From: Saprospirales bacterium
Lineage (GTDB): Bacteria > Bacteroidota > Bacteroidia > Chitinophagales > Saprospiraceae
Length of the DNA: 64,000 nucleotides
Direction of reading: 5' to 3'
Assembly: GCA_016703765.1 (NCBI GenBank)
Contig: JADJBL010000003.1
Coordinates: forward strand, 234,621 to 298,620
Part shown: piece after piece, positions 51,071-62,360 of the stretch
Numbering within the stretch: position 1 is the stretch's first letter
Layout of the letters: the number at the start of each line of letters is the position of its first letter
Notes under the pieces: model-generated
The model's input: the letters and a program-made list of their open reading frames with translations, nothing else
Told to the model about the DNA's origin: nothing
Database searches by the model: none
Position numbers and translations under genes: made by a program

Positions 51071-51973
51071 CTAAAAGAAAATTTCCGCCGCCAGGCGAAA
51101 AGTATTCGCGTGTGCCTCTACAATCGTGGAGATTCGCTCCGAATAACCGCCCCCCATACTCACCGCGACGGGTATCCTTTGGAGGCGGCAGGCTTCCAGT
51201 ACGATGCGGTCCCGCTCCTTGCAGCCATCCAGGCTCAGACTCAACCTCCCCAACTTGTCCGAGGCCAGCACATCGACCCCCGACAGGTAAAAGATAAAAT
51301 CCGGCTCTACAGAATCGATTAACCCGGGCAGGGTATTGCGCAGGATGCGCAGGTAGGGCTCGTCCGTCATTCCGTCGGGAAGGCCGATGTCGAGATCGGA
51401 GCGCTCCTTCCGCGCGGGATAATTCTTGGCCCCGTGCATACTGAAAGTGAAGACGCGCTCTTCCTCCTCAAATATTTGCGCCGTGCCGTTTCCCTGGTGC
51501 ACATCGAGGTCCACGATCAGAATCTTTTTGGCCGCTTCCAGGTGCAGCAGGTAATTGGCGGCGATGGCGATGTCGTTGAGCACGCAAAATCCCTCTCCCT
51601 TATAACTAAAGGAGTGGTGCGTACCCCCGGCGATATTCAGGGCTACCCCAAAATTTTTGGCGTGCAAGGCGCATTGAGCCGTGCCGTTGGAAATATGCCG
51701 GCCCCGTTCCACCAGCCTCGGCGTCATCGGAAAACCGATGGCTTTCACCTCCTTTGGGCTCAATTCCTGCCGTTTCAGGCGGTTCCAATATCCTTCCTCG
51801 TGGGTCAGCAGCAGGGTTTCCTCCTCCAGGGCCTCCGGTTGGAAAAAATTTTCCTCGGTCACCGTCCCCTCGTACAGCAATTGCTCGCGCAAAAGCTCGT
51901 ACTTGAGCATCGGGAATCGATGCCCTTCCGGCAGCTCGTACTTGTAGATAGGATGGTATGCGATTTTAAGCAA
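51071..51973 (-). CDS. Histone deacetylase family (acetoin utilization-like) protein
   Basis: A protein of about 300 residues in the bacterial class of zinc-dependent deacetylases (AcuC/HDAC-like). The catalytic histidine pair is in GGTHHSF, zinc ligands are in [11 protein letters not shown] (DxH) and the second aspartate is in [16 protein letters not shown]. Most likely it starts at TTG (51971-51973, read [20 protein letters not shown]), because no ATG lies near the conserved start KIAYHP. This start overlaps the aldolase stop by 8 bases and has AAGGGG before it, so the genes are coupled. It probably removes acyl groups from protein lysines or small molecules; the substrate is unknown. Confidence 0.88.
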   Translation of the reverse strand: MLKIAYHPIYKYELPEGHRFPMLKYELLREQLLYEGTVTEENFFQPEALEEETLLLTHEEGYWNRLKRQELSPKEVKAIGFPMTPRLVERGRHISNGTAQCALHAKNFGVALNIAGGTHHSFSYKGEGFCVLNDIAIAANYLLHLEAAKKILIVDLDVHQGNGTAQIFEEEERVFTFSMHGAKNYPARKERSDLDIGLPDGMTDEPYLRILRNTLPGLIDSVEPDFIFYLSGVDVLASDKLGRLSLSLDGCKERDRIVLEACRLQRIPVAVSMGGGYSERISTIVEAHANTFRLAAEIFF

Positions 51974-53024
51974 TCGTAATCCCCTTATCCAGATACACAT
52001 CCTGAATCGCATTCAAAATCTCTACCCCTTCCTTCATAGGTTTTTGGAATGCTTTCCGGCCGGAGATCAGCCCCATACCACCGGCGCGTTTGTTGACGAT
52101 GGCGGTGACCACGGCTTCCTGGAGGTCCGAAGCCCCTTTGGATTCGCCGCCCGAGTTGATGAGGCCCACGCGGCCCATGTAGCAGTTGGCTACCTGGTAG
52201 CGGGTGAGGTCGATCGGGTGATCGGTGGTCAGTTTATCGTAGACGCTTTTATGGGTCTTGGCGAAGTTGATCGCCGTGAAGCCGCCGTTGTTGGTGGGCA
52301 GTTTTTGCTTGATGATATCGGCCTGGATCGTCACGCCCAGGTGGTTAGCCTGGCTGGTGAGGTCGGCGGCGGTGTGGTAGTCCACGCCGTCTTTTTTAAA
52401 GCCGTTGTTGCGGGTATAGCACCAGAGTATGGTGGCCATCCCGAGCTCGTGCGCGCGTTCGAAGGCTTCGGCCACCTCCATGATCTGGCGGGTGCTTTCT
52501 TCGGATCCGAAATAGATCGTCGCTCCGATCCCCACGGCGCCCATGTTCCAGGCATCGTCCACCGAGCCGAACATGATCTGGTCGTATTTATTGGGGTAGG
52601 TGAGGAGCTCGTTGTGGTTGATCTTTACAATGAAAGGGATCTTGTGCGCGTACTTGCGCGACACCGATGCCAGCACCCCAAACGTAGAAGCCACGGCGTT
52701 GCAACCCCCTTCGATCGCCAGCCGGACGATGTTTTCCGGGTCGAAAAAAATGGGGTTGGGCGCGAAAGAGGAGCCGGCGGTATGTTCGATGCCCTGGTCG
52801 ACGGGCAGGATGGAGACGTAGCCCGAATTGCCCAGACGGCCGTTCGAAAAAATCTGCTGGAGGCTGTTCAGCACCTGATTGCTTCGGTTGGTGCCGGCCC
52901 AAAGCCGGTCGATCACATCCGGACCCGGAAGGTGCAGGTCTTTTTTGTCGATCGTCTTGCTCTTGTGTTCGAGGTAATAAGCGGCCTGATCGCCCAAAAG
53001 TTTCAGAATATTTTTGTTATCCAT
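51966..53024 (-). CDS. fbaB: Class I fructose-bisphosphate aldolase (FbaB/DhnA family)
   Basis: A 352-residue Schiff-base aldolase of the archaeal-type class I family that cleaves fructose 1,6-bisphosphate. Family blocks: [17 protein letters not shown] (near residue 74), [10 protein letters not shown] (near 132), [17 protein letters not shown], and [17 protein letters not shown] with [15 protein letters not shown] near the C-terminus, which bind phosphate. The ATG is at 53022-53024. The downstream gene is translationally coupled. The gene is preceded by the TTGAAAAG hairpin, which separates it from the SET gene. It is intact. Confidence 0.95.
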   Translation of the reverse strand: MDNKNILKLLGDQAAYYLEHKSKTIDKKDLHLPGPDVIDRLWAGTNRSNQVLNSLQQIFSNGRLGNSGYVSILPVDQGIEHTAGSSFAPNPIFFDPENIVRLAIEGGCNAVASTFGVLASVSRKYAHKIPFIVKINHNELLTYPNKYDQIMFGSVDDAWNMGAVGIGATIYFGSEESTRQIMEVAEAFERAHELGMATILWCYTRNNGFKKDGVDYHTAADLTSQANHLGVTIQADIIKQKLPTNNGGFTAINFAKTHKSVYDKLTTDHPIDLTRYQVANCYMGRVGLINSGGESKGASDLQEAVVTAIVNKRAGGMGLISGRKAFQKPMKEGVEILNAIQDVYLDKGITIA

Positions 53025-53064
53025 TGTTGTTGTGTTATTGTGCTTAAAAATTTCCGCAAAGGTA

Positions 53065-53161
53065 GTTGAAAAGTTGAAGAGTTGAAAAGTTCAAGTGGGG
53101 CCTTTTTGGCTTTGCCAAAAAGCTTTCTTTCAACTTTTCAACTCTTCAACTTTTCAACTTT
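53065..53161. repeat. TTGAAAAG inverted repeat with constant core, copy 2
   Basis: The left arm GTTGAAAAGTTGAAGAGTTG and right arm CAACTTTTCAACTCTTCAAC enclose the same core hairpin CTTTTTGGCTTTGCCAAAAA found at 35028-35055. It fills the gap between the SET and aldolase genes and touches the SET stop codon. Confidence 0.92.
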
Positions 53162-53565
53162 CATCTCTTGTAATTCGGTTGATGAAACCACACCGGCGAG
53201 CTATCCTCCGGCTCCCCGTTGTAGTTGACCGTGATTTCCTCGCCGGCTTCGATGTCGCGCACGGTGTAGATATCGATGGTTTGCCGGTCGAAGTCGAGGA
53301 TGTATTTGGCGTTGGGCTCGTAGGAATGGTTGTACAGCGAGCCGTAGCCGAGGGCGATGGCGCCCTGGTTTTGCTCTTCCCCCCAGAGAAAGTAGTAGTC
53401 GTGGAGGTGGGTCTTGTGTATCTGGGAAAGGTCCCATTCGGGCAGCACGATCGCCGGGCAGATCTCGATCAGGGAATCGGCGGGGATTTCGTTGATCGTG
53501 AACACACCCCGGCCTCCCAGGGGACTGTCGGTCACATATAGAAAAGGCAGGCGTTGCATGGACAT
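53161..53565 (-). CDS. SET domain protein
   Basis: A 134-residue stand-alone SET domain protein, a possible lysine methyltransferase. The conserved parts are GGRGVFTINEIPADSLIEIC (residues 17-36), the NHSYEPNA core motif (79-86) and GEEITVNYN (108-116). The usual C-terminal cysteine-rich post-SET part is absent, as in many short bacterial members. The start ATG follows the RluA stop without a gap, so both are co-transcribed. The substrate is unknown. The ATG at 53563-53565 is used; a second ATG two codons later is possible. Confidence 0.9.
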   Translation of the reverse strand: MSMQRLPFLYVTDSPLGGRGVFTINEIPADSLIEICPAIVLPEWDLSQIHKTHLHDYYFLWGEEQNQGAIALGYGSLYNHSYEPNAKYILDFDRQTIDIYTVRDIEAGEEITVNYNGEPEDSSPVWFHQPNYKR

Positions 53566-54231
53566 TTAAATATGGGCCGAAAGATAATCAAAATCGGTCC
53601 AAAGGGAATGAACAGGGCCCGGTGCTTTTAGTTGTAAAGCTTCTCCAGTCGCCGGGTCGGCGAAATGCAATTGCCAGGCGTGGAGTGCGATTCCGTTGGC
53701 TAGGTAGGGGAGGACGGCGCCGTATTTTTCATCACCGACGATCGGACAGCCCGCCGCGGACAATTGTGCCCGGATCTGGTGGAATTTGCCGGTTTGGGGG
53801 CGGATTTCGAGGAGGGAAAGCCCGTTGGGCGTGGTTTGCAAAACCCGGTAGTTCAATTTACATAAAAAAGCCCCCTGGGCCGATGGTTCGGCGACGAGGG
53901 CCTTCTTGCCTTTTTGGTCTTTGATCAACCAATGTTCCAGGATTCCCTCCGCACTTGGGGGAGTATGTTCTGTGATGGCGAGATAAATCTTTACCACCGT
54001 TTTGGCTTCGAATTGCCGGTTCAGGTTTCGCAGCGCGCTTTTTTTCTTTGCAAGGAGCAATACCCCGCTCACCGGCCGGTCCAGCCGGTGCACGATGCCG
54101 ACGAAGGGCCAAAGCTTTCCCGCCCATTCCTCCACGGAGGGATATCCGTGGGGGTCGCGCTCCACGACCAGCCCGTTTGGTTTGGAGATGGCGAGGAATT
54201 CGGGGGATTCGTAGAGGAGGGGTATTTCCAT
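53566..54231 (-). CDS. RluA family pseudouridine synthase
   Basis: A 221-residue pseudouridine synthase without an S4 domain. The catalytic Asp51 is in the motif VHRLDRPVSGVLLLAKKKSA. Family strands (AISKPNGLVV at the start, GKFHQIRAQL near 157) are present. The ATG at 54229-54231 (MEIPLLYESPEFLAISKPNG) is preferred because the longer in-frame extension covers the preceding hairpins. It modifies uridine in rRNA or tRNA; the site is not predictable (RluC, TruC and others share the motif). It directly abuts the SET gene. Confidence 0.92.
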   Translation of the reverse strand: MEIPLLYESPEFLAISKPNGLVVERDPHGYPSVEEWAGKLWPFVGIVHRLDRPVSGVLLLAKKKSALRNLNRQFEAKTVVKIYLAITEHTPPSAEGILEHWLIKDQKGKKALVAEPSAQGAFLCKLNYRVLQTTPNGLSLLEIRPQTGKFHQIRAQLSAAGCPIVGDEKYGAVLPYLANGIALHAWQLHFADPATGEALQLKAPGPVHSLWTDFDYLSAHI

Positions 54232-54258
54232 GTAGGGCAAAGGTACCGCATTTTCAAA

Positions 54259-54290
54259 TAAACGGCGTCCGCCGGGGCGGACGCCGTTTA
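54259..54290. repeat. Hairpin between RluA and the FN3 gene
   Basis: TAAACGGCGTCCGCC (54259-54273) pairs perfectly with 54276-54290 over a two-base loop. It lies directly beyond the FN3 terminator on the minus strand. Confidence 0.85.
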
Positions 54291-54291
54291 T

Positions 54292-54325
54292 AAAAAAAAG
54301 AACGGCGCCTCTTTCGAAGCGCCGT
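54292..54325 (-). terminator. Terminator of the FN3/T9SS gene
   Basis: The stem GACGGCGCTTC / GAGGCGCCGT (minus strand, 54302-54325) is followed by TTCTTTTTTTT (54292-54300). Confidence 0.85.
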
Positions 54326-54337
54326 CCAATACCCCCC

Positions 54338-55537
54338 TTAATCCAGCAGGCTAAATCGCCTGCTTTGGACATCGTTGCCGTTTCGGATCACGACCTGATA
54401 CATCCCAGGCTGTAAACCGCTCGTCGGTATCGAAATGGCTTCCAGGTCAAAACCCTGAGCCTCGATTGTTTTGTAAACGCGACCCTGAAGGTCGTACACC
54501 ATGACCCATACGGTTTCGGCAGCAGCCGTATTTTCCATTTTGAGATAGATGCTTTCCCCTCCGTATGCCGGGTTCGGGGATAGATAGGCTGAAAAAGAAT
54601 TCCCCTGGTTGGGCGCCAATTGCGCAGGCGAAAAAGTGCTGGTCGTAGTCGTGGTGGAAAAGAATACCCAGTCGCTATCCGTGCTGTTAATACCGCCATC
54701 GCATTTGGTTTTCACCTTCACCTGATAGTTGCCATTGGGCGACAAGCCCGTCACGGTTGCCTGCGTGCCGGTGACGATCACCTCCCAATTGAAGGCCGGA
54801 GTGTTTTCATCGTCTTCCACCTGCAATTCGTATCCTTGCGCTCCTGTCACTGCGTTCCAGGTGATCACAGCGCTGTTGGCAGTGATGTCGCTAACCGTCA
54901 ATCCCGTCGGGGTATCGCAGGCGCCGCCCGTTCCGCGTGCGGGGGGGGGGGGGGGGGGGGGGGGGCGCGCGGGCGGGGGGGAAGGGGGGGGGGGGGGGGG
55001 GGGGGCGGGGGGGGGGGGGGGGGGGGGGGGGGGTGTGGCCGGGGGGGGCGGGGGGGGGGGGGGGGGGGGGGTCGGAGTGTTTTCTTCTTCCACTTCAAAT
55101 TCGTAGGCTATGGCCGGGACAACGCGGTCGCCACTGATGTCCAGCACCAACAATCCCGTCGGGGTATCGCAGGCGCCGCCCGTTCCACCGCCTCCACCAC
55201 CGCTACCGCCGAGGTTGAAAAACACGAATTCAGACCAGTCGGATTTATCGCCGCCGCACACGGTGCGCACTTTGAACTTGTAAAGACCGCCGCTGAGCAG
55301 ATCGCCCAATTGGTAGCTGAGGTCCGTCGTGCTGGTCTCCATGTTGAATGGGGGACCGCCTTCTTCCAGTTGTACTTCCAATTGATACTTCGTAGCGCCG
55401 GGCACTGCGTCCCAGCTGAGCATGACTTCCGTGGAGCTAATGACCGTGGCCTGAAGGCCGGTAGCATCCTGACAATCTGCAAAAGCCGTTGCGGCAGAAA
55501 ACATCCAGAATATTCCGAGGTAGATTAACTTTTTCAT
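54338..55537 (-). CDS. Fibronectin type III repeat protein with T9SS type A sorting domain
   Basis: A 399-residue secreted protein. A signal peptide (MKKLIYLGIFWMFSAATAFA) precedes FN3 repeats: the first (DATGLQATVISSTEVMLSWD) is complete, the last (CDTPTGLTVSDITANSAVIT) is complete, and the middle repeat is cut off after EFEVEEENTPT. A poly-proline and poly-alanine run encoded by the G-rich tract 54941-55071 follows. The C-terminus is a type A type IX sorting domain (YDLQGRVYKTIEAQ to MYQVVIRNG). The tract and the truncated repeat look like a sequencing or assembly artefact; the real gene probably has a third full repeat. Surface binding is inferred. Confidence 0.8.
   Translation of the reverse strand: MKKLIYLGIFWMFSAATAFADCQDATGLQATVISSTEVMLSWDAVPGATKYQLEVQLEEGGPPFNMETSTTDLSYQLGDLLSGGLYKFKVRTVCGGDKSDWSEFVFFNLGGSGGGGGGTGGACDTPTGLLVLDISGDRVVPAIAYEFEVEEENTPTPPPPPPPPPPATPPPPPPPPPAPPPPPPPSPPPARPPPPPPPPARGTGGACDTPTGLTVSDITANSAVITWNAVTGAQGYELQVEDDENTPAFNWEVIVTGTQATVTGLSPNGNYQVKVKTKCDGGINSTDSDWVFFSTTTTTSTFSPAQLAPNQGNSFSAYLSPNPAYGGESIYLKMENTAAAETVWVMVYDLQGRVYKTIEAQGFDLEAISIPTSGLQPGMYQVVIRNGNDVQSRRFSLLD
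54941..55071. other. 131-base nearly pure G tract inside the FN3 gene
   Basis: The plus strand is almost only G, broken by a few C, A and T. It replaces most of a tandem FN3 repeat of which the start and end remain in frame. Such runs are not seen in ordinary coding sequence of this window and resemble poly-G base calls or misassembly. Confidence 0.85.
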
Positions 55538-55703
55538 GGTAAATGTTTTTTTGAATTTGGTAATGTGATAAAGCGTCTAGCTGCTGACAAGACAAATATG
55601 GCCCCTCGGACAAGCCTTTGCCCAATGAGAATGACCAGACGGGAAATTGGGGAAACTGAAAGAGGAAAATCGAGTACTGAGCGATGAGGGAGTAGTGTAT
55701 AAA

Positions 55704-55801
55704 GTTTAAGAGGTTTAGAAGGTTTAGAAAAAAACTAAACCTTCTAAACCTCTTAAACCTCCTAAACTGCCGAAGGCTAAACCTCCTAAACTGCCGAAGG
55801 C
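55704..55801. repeat. GTTTAGA inverted tandem-word repeat, copy 5
   Basis: The left arm is GTTTAAGAGGTTTAGAAGGT, the loop is seven A, and the right arm is in CTAAAC words, with an extra duplicated unit CTAAACTGCCGAAGGC at the right edge. It ends 2 bases before the stop codon of the giant adhesin gene. Confidence 0.88.
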
Positions 55802-55803
55802 AA

Positions 55804-58800
55804 TTACCTCACCAACGTCACCCCTCCCTTCACCACTTCCACCACGCCATCGACAAATTCGACTTCGGCGTAGTAGACGTAAACGCCCACATCCATAAGG
55901 CGATCCTGGAAATAGCCGTCCCAGCCGAAAGCCGGGTCGTTGGGCTGGAAGTTGGAGGCGCGGTACATCAGGCTGCCCCAGCGGTTGTACACCTGAAATT
56001 CGCGGATCTGACGCACCTCCACTCCGCCGTAGATCACGAACAGATCGTTCGCGCCGTCGGCATTGGGGGAGAAAACGCTCGGAATAAATAGCTTTCGAAG
56101 CTTCAAAACCCTTACCGACAGGAAGTCGGTGGCAGGGCAGCCGTCAGGGTCGAGGGCCGTTACAGTATAGGTGATGTCGCTTTGCGGAGCGATCAGCGTC
56201 GTCAGAAGGCAGGTATCGCAATCCAGCCAGGTGGAGGGGAGCCAGTTGATCTGAGCGACCGGAAAATTGGCGACGGCCTCGAGGTCGGCGCTTTCCCCCA
56301 GCTCCAGTTCGAGGTCCGGACCCAGGTCCAGTAAGGGCTCAATTTTGGAGGGGATGACGATATTAATGAGATACGTCTCCCCATTGGCGTCCTGCACGGT
56401 CAACTGGTAGCTACCGGCCGGCAGATCGGACCACACAAAGGGGAAGGTATCGAGGGGTTCGAAGAAAATGCCGTCGATAGAAACCGAATAGGGCGGCTTC
56501 CCCCCGCTGATGCCCTCGATGACGAACTGCCCGTCCTGAAAGCCGAAGCAACTCGGCGCCAGGGTGGAAAACTCCAACTCGAATTCCTCGAAAAACAACT
56601 GAATATTCACCGTCGAATCGCAGCCCTGGAAGCTGCCATTGAAAAACACCTGCGTGCCGCTTGGGTTGGTTTCGTTGTAAATGGTCCCGTTTACCGTGAT
56701 AAACTGCCCCGACACCAGCGTGTCGAGGAGCGAAAATTCGATCGGCGGCAGGAAACTCAGGGCGATGGTCAGGGTCGAATCGCAGCCGTTCGCGCTGCCG
56801 CCCGGGAAAACCTCCATACCGGATGGATTCCCCGAATTGTACACCGTGCCGTTGATGACCACAAAATCTTCCGCGCAGAGAACCGTGCTCAAGACCCCGT
56901 TGGCCGGCGGGAAAAAGCTGAGTGAGACGTTGATCGTCGAATCGCAGCCCGCCGCATTGCCGTTGGGGAGAAATTCCGTTCCGCTCGGATTGGCCTGGTT
57001 AAATGTGACGCCGTTCACGACGATCGACTCCCCAAGACAAAGCGTGGCGCTTAAATTATTCACCGAATTGGGCACAAAACTCAGGCTGACCTGTAAGGTC
57101 GAATCGCAGCCCGTGTAAGACCCGCCCACGAACAGTTCCGTACCGCCGGGATTGTTTTGGTCGTAAAGCGTGCCGTTGATCATCAAACTTTCTCCTTCGC
57201 ACAAAGTGGAGCTGAAAGTCCCCACGGACGGTGGGAAAAAGCTCAGGGATACATTGATGGTCGAATCGCAGCCCAAATAATTTCCATTGGGAAGGAATTC
57301 GACCCCGGCGGGATTCGCCTGGTTGTAGGTGGTCCCGTTTACCACTAAAAATCCTCCGGGGCACAAAGTGCTCGTAATGTTGGAAATGGAGTGGGGGAGA
57401 AAGCTCAAGGCCACCGTCACCGTCGAGTCGCAACCGGTAAAGCTCCCATTGGGAATGACCACCACTCCCGAGGGATTGGCCTGATCAAACACCGTCCCGT
57501 TCACTGAGATGCTTTCTCCTTCGCATAAAGTTTGTACGAGGTTGAAAGGGGCGGGAGGATAAAAACCGAGGTTTATCGTCACCGTCGAATCGCAGCCGTT
57601 GACGCTGCCCCCTGAAAAGATTTCCGTTCCGGATGGATTCGCCGCGTCGTAGGTAGTTCCGTTCACCACGAGGCTTTCGCCGTCGCAAAGGGTCTGCGCG
57701 ATGATGCCCAGGGCAGGCGGGAAAAAGCTGAGTTGAATGGTCACAATGCTGTCGCAGGCATCCGGGGTTGCGATGGGGATAGACTCCACGCCGCTTGGAT
57801 TGGCCATATTGTATATCGTGCCATTCACCGTGATTTCCTCGTCCGGGCACAAGACCGGGTCGAGCAACAGGGTCGCGATCGGAGACACCGTAACAAGGGT
57901 GGGCGGCAAATTCGATCCCGGGTCGGAGCACAGGGCATCCGAAAAATCGCCGGGCTGCAGTTCCAGTATCCCACTGCTCAGACCGTAATCAATCGGGCAG
58001 AAAGTCAGGGTGGTATCGTTTTGAAAACCACCACCGTTTCCACCTGGCTGAAAGCCCCTGCGCTGATATTGTATTCAAAAGTAAAGGGCGGATTGCCTTC
58101 AAAACTCAGCGCCCAGTCGTAGCAATGGTTTTCGCAGATCAGAAAATCCGAACTAAAGCTGATCGACAGCTCGGTAAAGATCACCTCGATGCCGGCGGAC
58201 GCCGAAAAGCAAGGATCGCCGGTATTCACATTCCCCGTGCCATCGTCGTTTCCGGCAATCACCGATATATAATAGGATTGAAATGGAACGATATTGACCG
58301 GGTAAACGAAAAACCCGGTATTGCTGATGGCTACAATATTGCCCAGCCCCGGCCCGGGACTGTCGTGCAGCACGAATTGCTGAAGGTCGTTGGGATCCAG
58401 CACCGCGTCGTTGTTGAAATAATCGGTGGCGTTGATGGAGAAGCCCTGGCAGACCAGGATCGGCCCGGCCCCAGTATCCATAGTCCCCGACGAAGTGGTG
58501 CAGATGCAATTCACCGAACCCGACACATCAACCGGCCCGCATCCGTTGGCATCGTCGACCGAAAAGGCGTATGGGTCGCCTGCCACGATCGGCGAAGATA
58601 GGAAGGGGCTCGTTGCAGATACCCCATTCACCGTATACGAGCCCGGGTCGCCGCCGCTGATCTCAAAACTCACGGTATAAGTCGTATTGTTCAAGTCGCA
58701 TAGCTCCGCGAGGTTGGCGATGGACGGCGCCTGGTTGACCAGAATGGAGGCCGTGGCCGCCAGAAAACAGGTATCGGAGGGAGTAAAAATTACGGTCACT

Positions 58801-61800
58801 AAGCCGCTCTGACCCGCAGGGTCGAAATTGCTCCCGCTTACCCCAGGGCCCGACCAGGTTCCGACAGGGAAATTCGGGTCCTGCAGGGTGCTCAAGTCCA
58901 GCGGCCCATCCGACTCGCAAAGGGTGGCATTGCTCAGCACCGGCTGAGCGCTTGGCGTTACCACGATCGTGGCGTCGGCCGAGTTGGCGCAAGAGCCGGC
59001 CGGCGTAAAAGTCAGGATAATTGAACCGCTTTGACCGGTGGGATCGAAGACATTTCCCGTCACACCAGAGCCCGTCCACAGGCCGCTCGGATAGAGGGGA
59101 TCCTGCAAGACGGTCAGGTCGAACAAGCCGTCGATCTCGCAGATATCAGCAGAGCCCAGCACCGGTGTGCCGGAGGGCACGACGATAATCGTGGTGAAAA
59201 CGGTGTCGATGCAAAATCCCGGAAAGACATAACTCAACTCGATGCGCCCCCAATCCGGCCGGATCGAAGCTGCTGCCGCTGACTCCCGGTCCGGCCCAAA
59301 TGCCCCCGGATAATTGGGATCTTCCAGCGTCGTGAGGTCGAGGATCGGGTCGATATCGCAGAGCGTGGCATCGCCCAAAACCGGTATTTGGACCGCCTGC
59401 ACCCAGATCGTCGTAGAAACGGTATCGGTGCAATAGGTCGATGGGCTAAAAGTCAAAGTGACGAGGGTGTCAGTGGTAAATACAGATGGATCGAACAGGG
59501 TGTCCGTCACCCCCGGTCCCGACCAAACGCCGTCGGGATAGGCCGGATCTTCGAGCAGGGCGAGGTCCAAAGGGCCTTCATTGCTGCACAGCGTATCGGC
59601 GCCGAGCAGGGGAACCCCCAGATCGACGACAAACATATTTGCAATGGCGGGCAGGGCGCAAAACCCCTGTGGGGTAAAGACCAGCGGTGTCAACCCGCTC
59701 TGGCCGGAAGGATCGAAAAAATTGCCGCTCACCCCTGGACCGCCCCAGGAGCCGATAGGGAAATTGGGGTCCTGTAGGGGTACCAGATCGTAAAGCCCAT
59801 CGGCCTGGCACAAGGTATCCATCCCCAAAACCGGCGTTCCGGCAGGGAGCACGTTCACCGTGGTATTGGCCGGATTGCCGCAACCGGCAGGGGTAAAGGT
59901 GAGGGTTTGGGTACCGTTCAGCCCCATGGGGTCGAAGAAATTGCCGCTCACGCCCGGCCCGGCCCAGGTACCGGTCGGAAAATTGGGATCGAGCAAAAGA
60001 TCGAGGTTCAAAGGCGGATCGTCGCTGCAGACCGTGGTGCTGCCCAGCACGGGCGTTCCTCCGGAAGTCACCGTGATCGTCACCGGCAAGGTCTGCTGGC
60101 AGCCCGCGCCCCCGTTGGCAAAGACGTAGTAAGTAGTCGTGACGAGCGGACTGACCAGGGGGTTGATCGCGTTGCCCGCGTTGGGGGGCGTGCCCGAATG
60201 ATAAGTGATCGGGATCGTGCCCGGCGGGTTGGCGACATCCGTTACCACCGTACTGAGATTGATCGATTCGCCGGCGCAAATGACCGTATTTCCCGTAATC
60301 TCCAAATCGGGCGGGTCGTTGATGACGACGGTCAGGATCGGCGGATTGGCGAAATTGACCATGCACAGGCTGTTCTGCGCCAGGGTAACGGAGGTCAGCA
60401 CAAACTGCGTGTTTTGGCTGATCGTGAAATTGGCCGTCGCCCCGCTTGCCAGGTTTTGTCCGTTGAAAGTCTGGGCCCCGTATTGCAGGGAAATATTGTA
60501 GAGGTTATTGCTCGCGAAAAAGAAGGTGACCGTCACCGTGGTCGTGCCGCAGGCGACGAGGGGATTGACGGTGATAAAAGTGTTGGCCGTGGTGGGCGTA
60601 GGCACGACCGTCAGGGTGATGGGCACGGGCGCGGAAGTGCAGTTTCCGTTCACCACCGTGGCGTAAACCAGGCCCGGTCCGCCGATGTAGTTCGTCGGAT
60701 TGGGAACCGGAATAGTGGCCGCCGCATTGAGCCAGTAGCTGACCGGCAGCCCGGTATTGCCGTTGACCATATTGTTCAGGGTGCTCAGGTTGTAGGCCCC
60801 CTGGCCGTTTCCCTGGTTGCAACCCACCAGGGTAGTCGGGAATGCCACGGGCACAGGCAGGACGACCAAAGTGACGGCCACCGGGGCCGAAGAACAAGGC
60901 CCGGAAGTGACCACCGCCCATACGGTGCCCGGCCCGGAGGTATAAGCCCCCGGGTTGGCAATGGGAATGGTGGCCGCCGAATTCTGCCACCAGGAAACCG
61001 GCTGCCCCGTGTTGCCGTTGACGATGTTGTTGACGCTGGTCAGGTTGAAGACGGCCTGACCGTTGCCCATATTGCAGGCGCTGATCACCGTGGGAAAGGC
61101 CGAAGGCCCCGGGGATATGACCAATGGAAAATGTAGGTCAGGGATTGCGGAAACTGCGGACCGCTGCACCCGCCCTGAGTATAGAGCAGGCTATTGAGGA
61201 TGGTGGCCGTGATCTGAGCGTTGACCGTGCCGGCCCCCGTGGCCTGGATGGTGACGGTAGAGTTGGTGGAACTTCCCTGAACGACCACGCTGCCCGACCC
61301 GGAAAAGGACCAGGCGAAGGAGTTGGAGCTACAGGCATTGGTATTGGGAAGGGTGAGGGAAATGGTCTGTCCGACGCAGATCGCCAGGGATGCGGCCATG
61401 GGATTGGGTGCGCAGGCGGCGCCCGAGGTTTGGAAAATGCTCTCCGGAGGTCTGCGGAGCGAGCCGATCCACTGCGCGTTGTCGCAGTTGTTGGGCAATC
61501 CGGGGGATTGGGTGGTGCTGGCGGTAAAGCTCCCGAAATTCGCGACGGTGGTATAGTCGTCGGTGAGGGTATTGCGGAACTGGTAGGTCAGGTTGGGTCC
61601 GGAGGCAGCGAATTGCAGCCCGTATAATCCTCCGTCGAAAAGCGGTTGGGGAACGCAACCGCCGGTGCTGGTTGTTCCGTATGACAGGCCGTGGAAAAAA
61701 TTGGCGCTGGCGTTGCGGACCTGGAAGGCGTCGCCCTCGTTGCGGAGGCCCAGTTTTCCGGTCACCCCGCTGAACGCCTGGTTATTGAGGGGCACATACA

Positions 61801-62344
61801 CGGCGCCGGTATAGTTGGGGTTGCCGTTGCTTCCGTTGGGACAGCAGCCCGAGGCCGCGCCGAAGGGGATAGCCGCGTCCATTTCCATAAAAGTATTGGA
61901 GGCGTTGAGCGGCACGACGCGGAGCCGGTCGCAGTTGGAGTCGGTGTAATCGGGTGTAAGGCCGCCGATCTCTGCCTGAGCGCCGGGGTCGCCCGGATCG
62001 AAAGCATAGACCAGGATGATGGTGCCCACCGGCACGTTTTGCCAGATGGGATCGAATTTGAAGCGCACGTGCCCCGGAGCGATGCCCGTGCCGGGAAGGG
62101 CTCCTGTGTTGGGTCCGGCGCAGTCGATAAAATCGCCGTTGTTGTCGTCCAGTATCCAGCCCCGGATATCGACGGTAGAGCAGGGCGGACCCACGACCAC
62201 CAGCTCGGCAAACTCGCGTGCTGCAGTCGAACCCTGGGAAACTTCATTGACCACCAGGCCTGCCGGCTGGGCCTGTATCAAAGTGGGCAATGAAAAAATG
62301 GCAAGGATAGAAAGGAGGGGTTTGTGTAGCTTGAAGGAGTGCAT
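55804..62344 (-). CDS. Giant repeat adhesin with gliding-motility/T9SS type B C-terminus, several frameshifts
   Basis: A surface protein of about 2,180 residues. A signal peptide (ending TLIQA) precedes a lamin-tail-like region (GLVVNEVSQGSTAAREFAEL). Two units of about 85 residues follow (FPTTLVGCNQGNGQGAYNLS), then six units of about 70 residues with DPNFPTGTWAGPGVSGNFFD. Next come eight units of about 54 residues with CEGESISVNGT and GCDSTV. The end is the gliding motility-associated domain (IPSVFSPNADGANDLFVIYG, VYNRWGSLMY). Frame breaks lie near 61127, 58020 and a compensating pair near 59308 and 59250, mostly in T or G runs. Attachment or biofilm function is inferred. Confidence 0.85.
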
Positions 62345-62360
62345 ACCGGCAGATTTGGTA

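Noticed and set aside
54620..55528. Glycine-rich plus-strand frame across the G tract
   Set aside because: It is the complement of the FN3/T9SS gene and the glycine run comes only from the G tract.
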